Origin: JARRNJ01 sp037385045
GTDB taxonomy: Bacteria > Pseudomonadota > Gammaproteobacteria > JASBUN01
DNA: 43,228 bases
Reading direction: 5' to 3'
NCBI GenBank assembly: GCA_037385045.1
Contig: JARRNJ010000011.1
Coordinates: 1 to 43,228, forward strand
Below the pieces are notes generated by a model. It was given only the letters and a program-made list of their open reading frames with translations, was not told where the DNA came from and searched no databases. A program made the position numbers and the translations under genes. Positions 43,143 to 43,228 of this stretch are shown here, piece by piece. Position 1 is the stretch's first letter; each line of letters opens with the position of its first letter.

Positions 43143-43228
43143 GGTGGATGCGCTGCGCTTATCCACCCTACGATGACCGTGCCGGGTTTTCGCTCAAGCC
43201 CGTAGGGTGGGATAAGCGCAGCGCATCC
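43143..43228. repeat. Palindromic dispersed repeat, family B copy 3
   Basis: It begins GGTGGATGCGCTGCGCTTAT, continues CCACCCTAC, and ends with GTAGGGTGGGATAAGCGCAG followed by CGCATCC at the window edge. This is the best preserved of the three copies. The final bases may continue beyond the window. Confidence 0.88.

Overview
The window is high-GC chromosomal DNA, most probably from a gammaproteobacterium. RlmM is essentially a gammaproteobacterial enzyme, and the window also holds a PA2778/PA2779-type gene pair, a tdh-kbl pair, RpoN-type regulation and dispersed repeats of the GGTGGATGCGCTGCGCTTATCC type. I cannot name the genus. No rRNA, tRNA, CRISPR array, transposase or phage gene was seen. 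Genes are densely packed, and the many long antisense ORFs are by-products of GC-rich codon use.

Layout. 1-66: start of a minus-strand gene cut by the window edge. 738-5312: an Anbu-type proteasome-like locus, with an alpha-E protein and a circularly permuted ATP-grasp protein on the minus strand, the Anbu peptidase on the plus strand, and a zinc-ribbon metallopeptidase on the minus strand. 5383-6620: methionine salvage genes mtnD-mtnC. 6900-14154: a secretion and surface-protein locus (below). 14656-15732: rlmM. 15869-18123: tdh-kbl threonine catabolism. 18137-19045: AEC transporter. 19473-20216: gpmA. 20296-23826: large membrane GGDEF-EAL protein. 23985-25458: TrpD2/YbiB-like protein with a Rieske ferredoxin. 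25603-26793: ChaN-PDZ lipoprotein. 26874-32279: M1-like peptidase, DUF3445 haem oxygenase-like protein and penicillin-acylase-like hydrolase in one operon. 32290-34551: unknown protein, DUF2892 membrane protein behind an operator-like palindrome, and a DODA-type dioxygenase. 34902-36277: PA2778/PA2779-type pair. 36787-37965: YihY/BrkB membrane protein and a small charged protein. 38200-42622: AttEFGH-like ABC operon. 42766-42990: small unknown protein.

The most interesting region is 6900-14154. A perfect sigma-54 (-24/-12) promoter precedes two paralogous, secreted, extremely glycine-rich proteins. They are followed by a small secreted protein with an RGG motif, a periplasmic C39-type cysteine peptidase and a second RGG-motif secreted protein. 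Converging on this operon from the other strand are a sigma-54 activator with a degenerate receiver domain and an outer-membrane beta-barrel protein with an N-terminal coiled coil. The peptidase and barrel resemble FapD and FapF of the Pseudomonas functional-amyloid system, but the structural subunits are unlike FapB/FapC. I infer a Fap-like export pathway for glycine-rich, possibly amyloid or beta-helical, surface fibres under RpoN control.

Two dispersed repeat families punctuate the window. A 126-bp-period palindromic repeat forms short tandem arrays at 4011-4220 and 34619-34905. Each array lies between convergent genes and supplies the TAG stop codon of the minus-strand gene. A second, roughly 80-bp palindromic element occurs at 227-301, 33198-33278 and 43143-43228.
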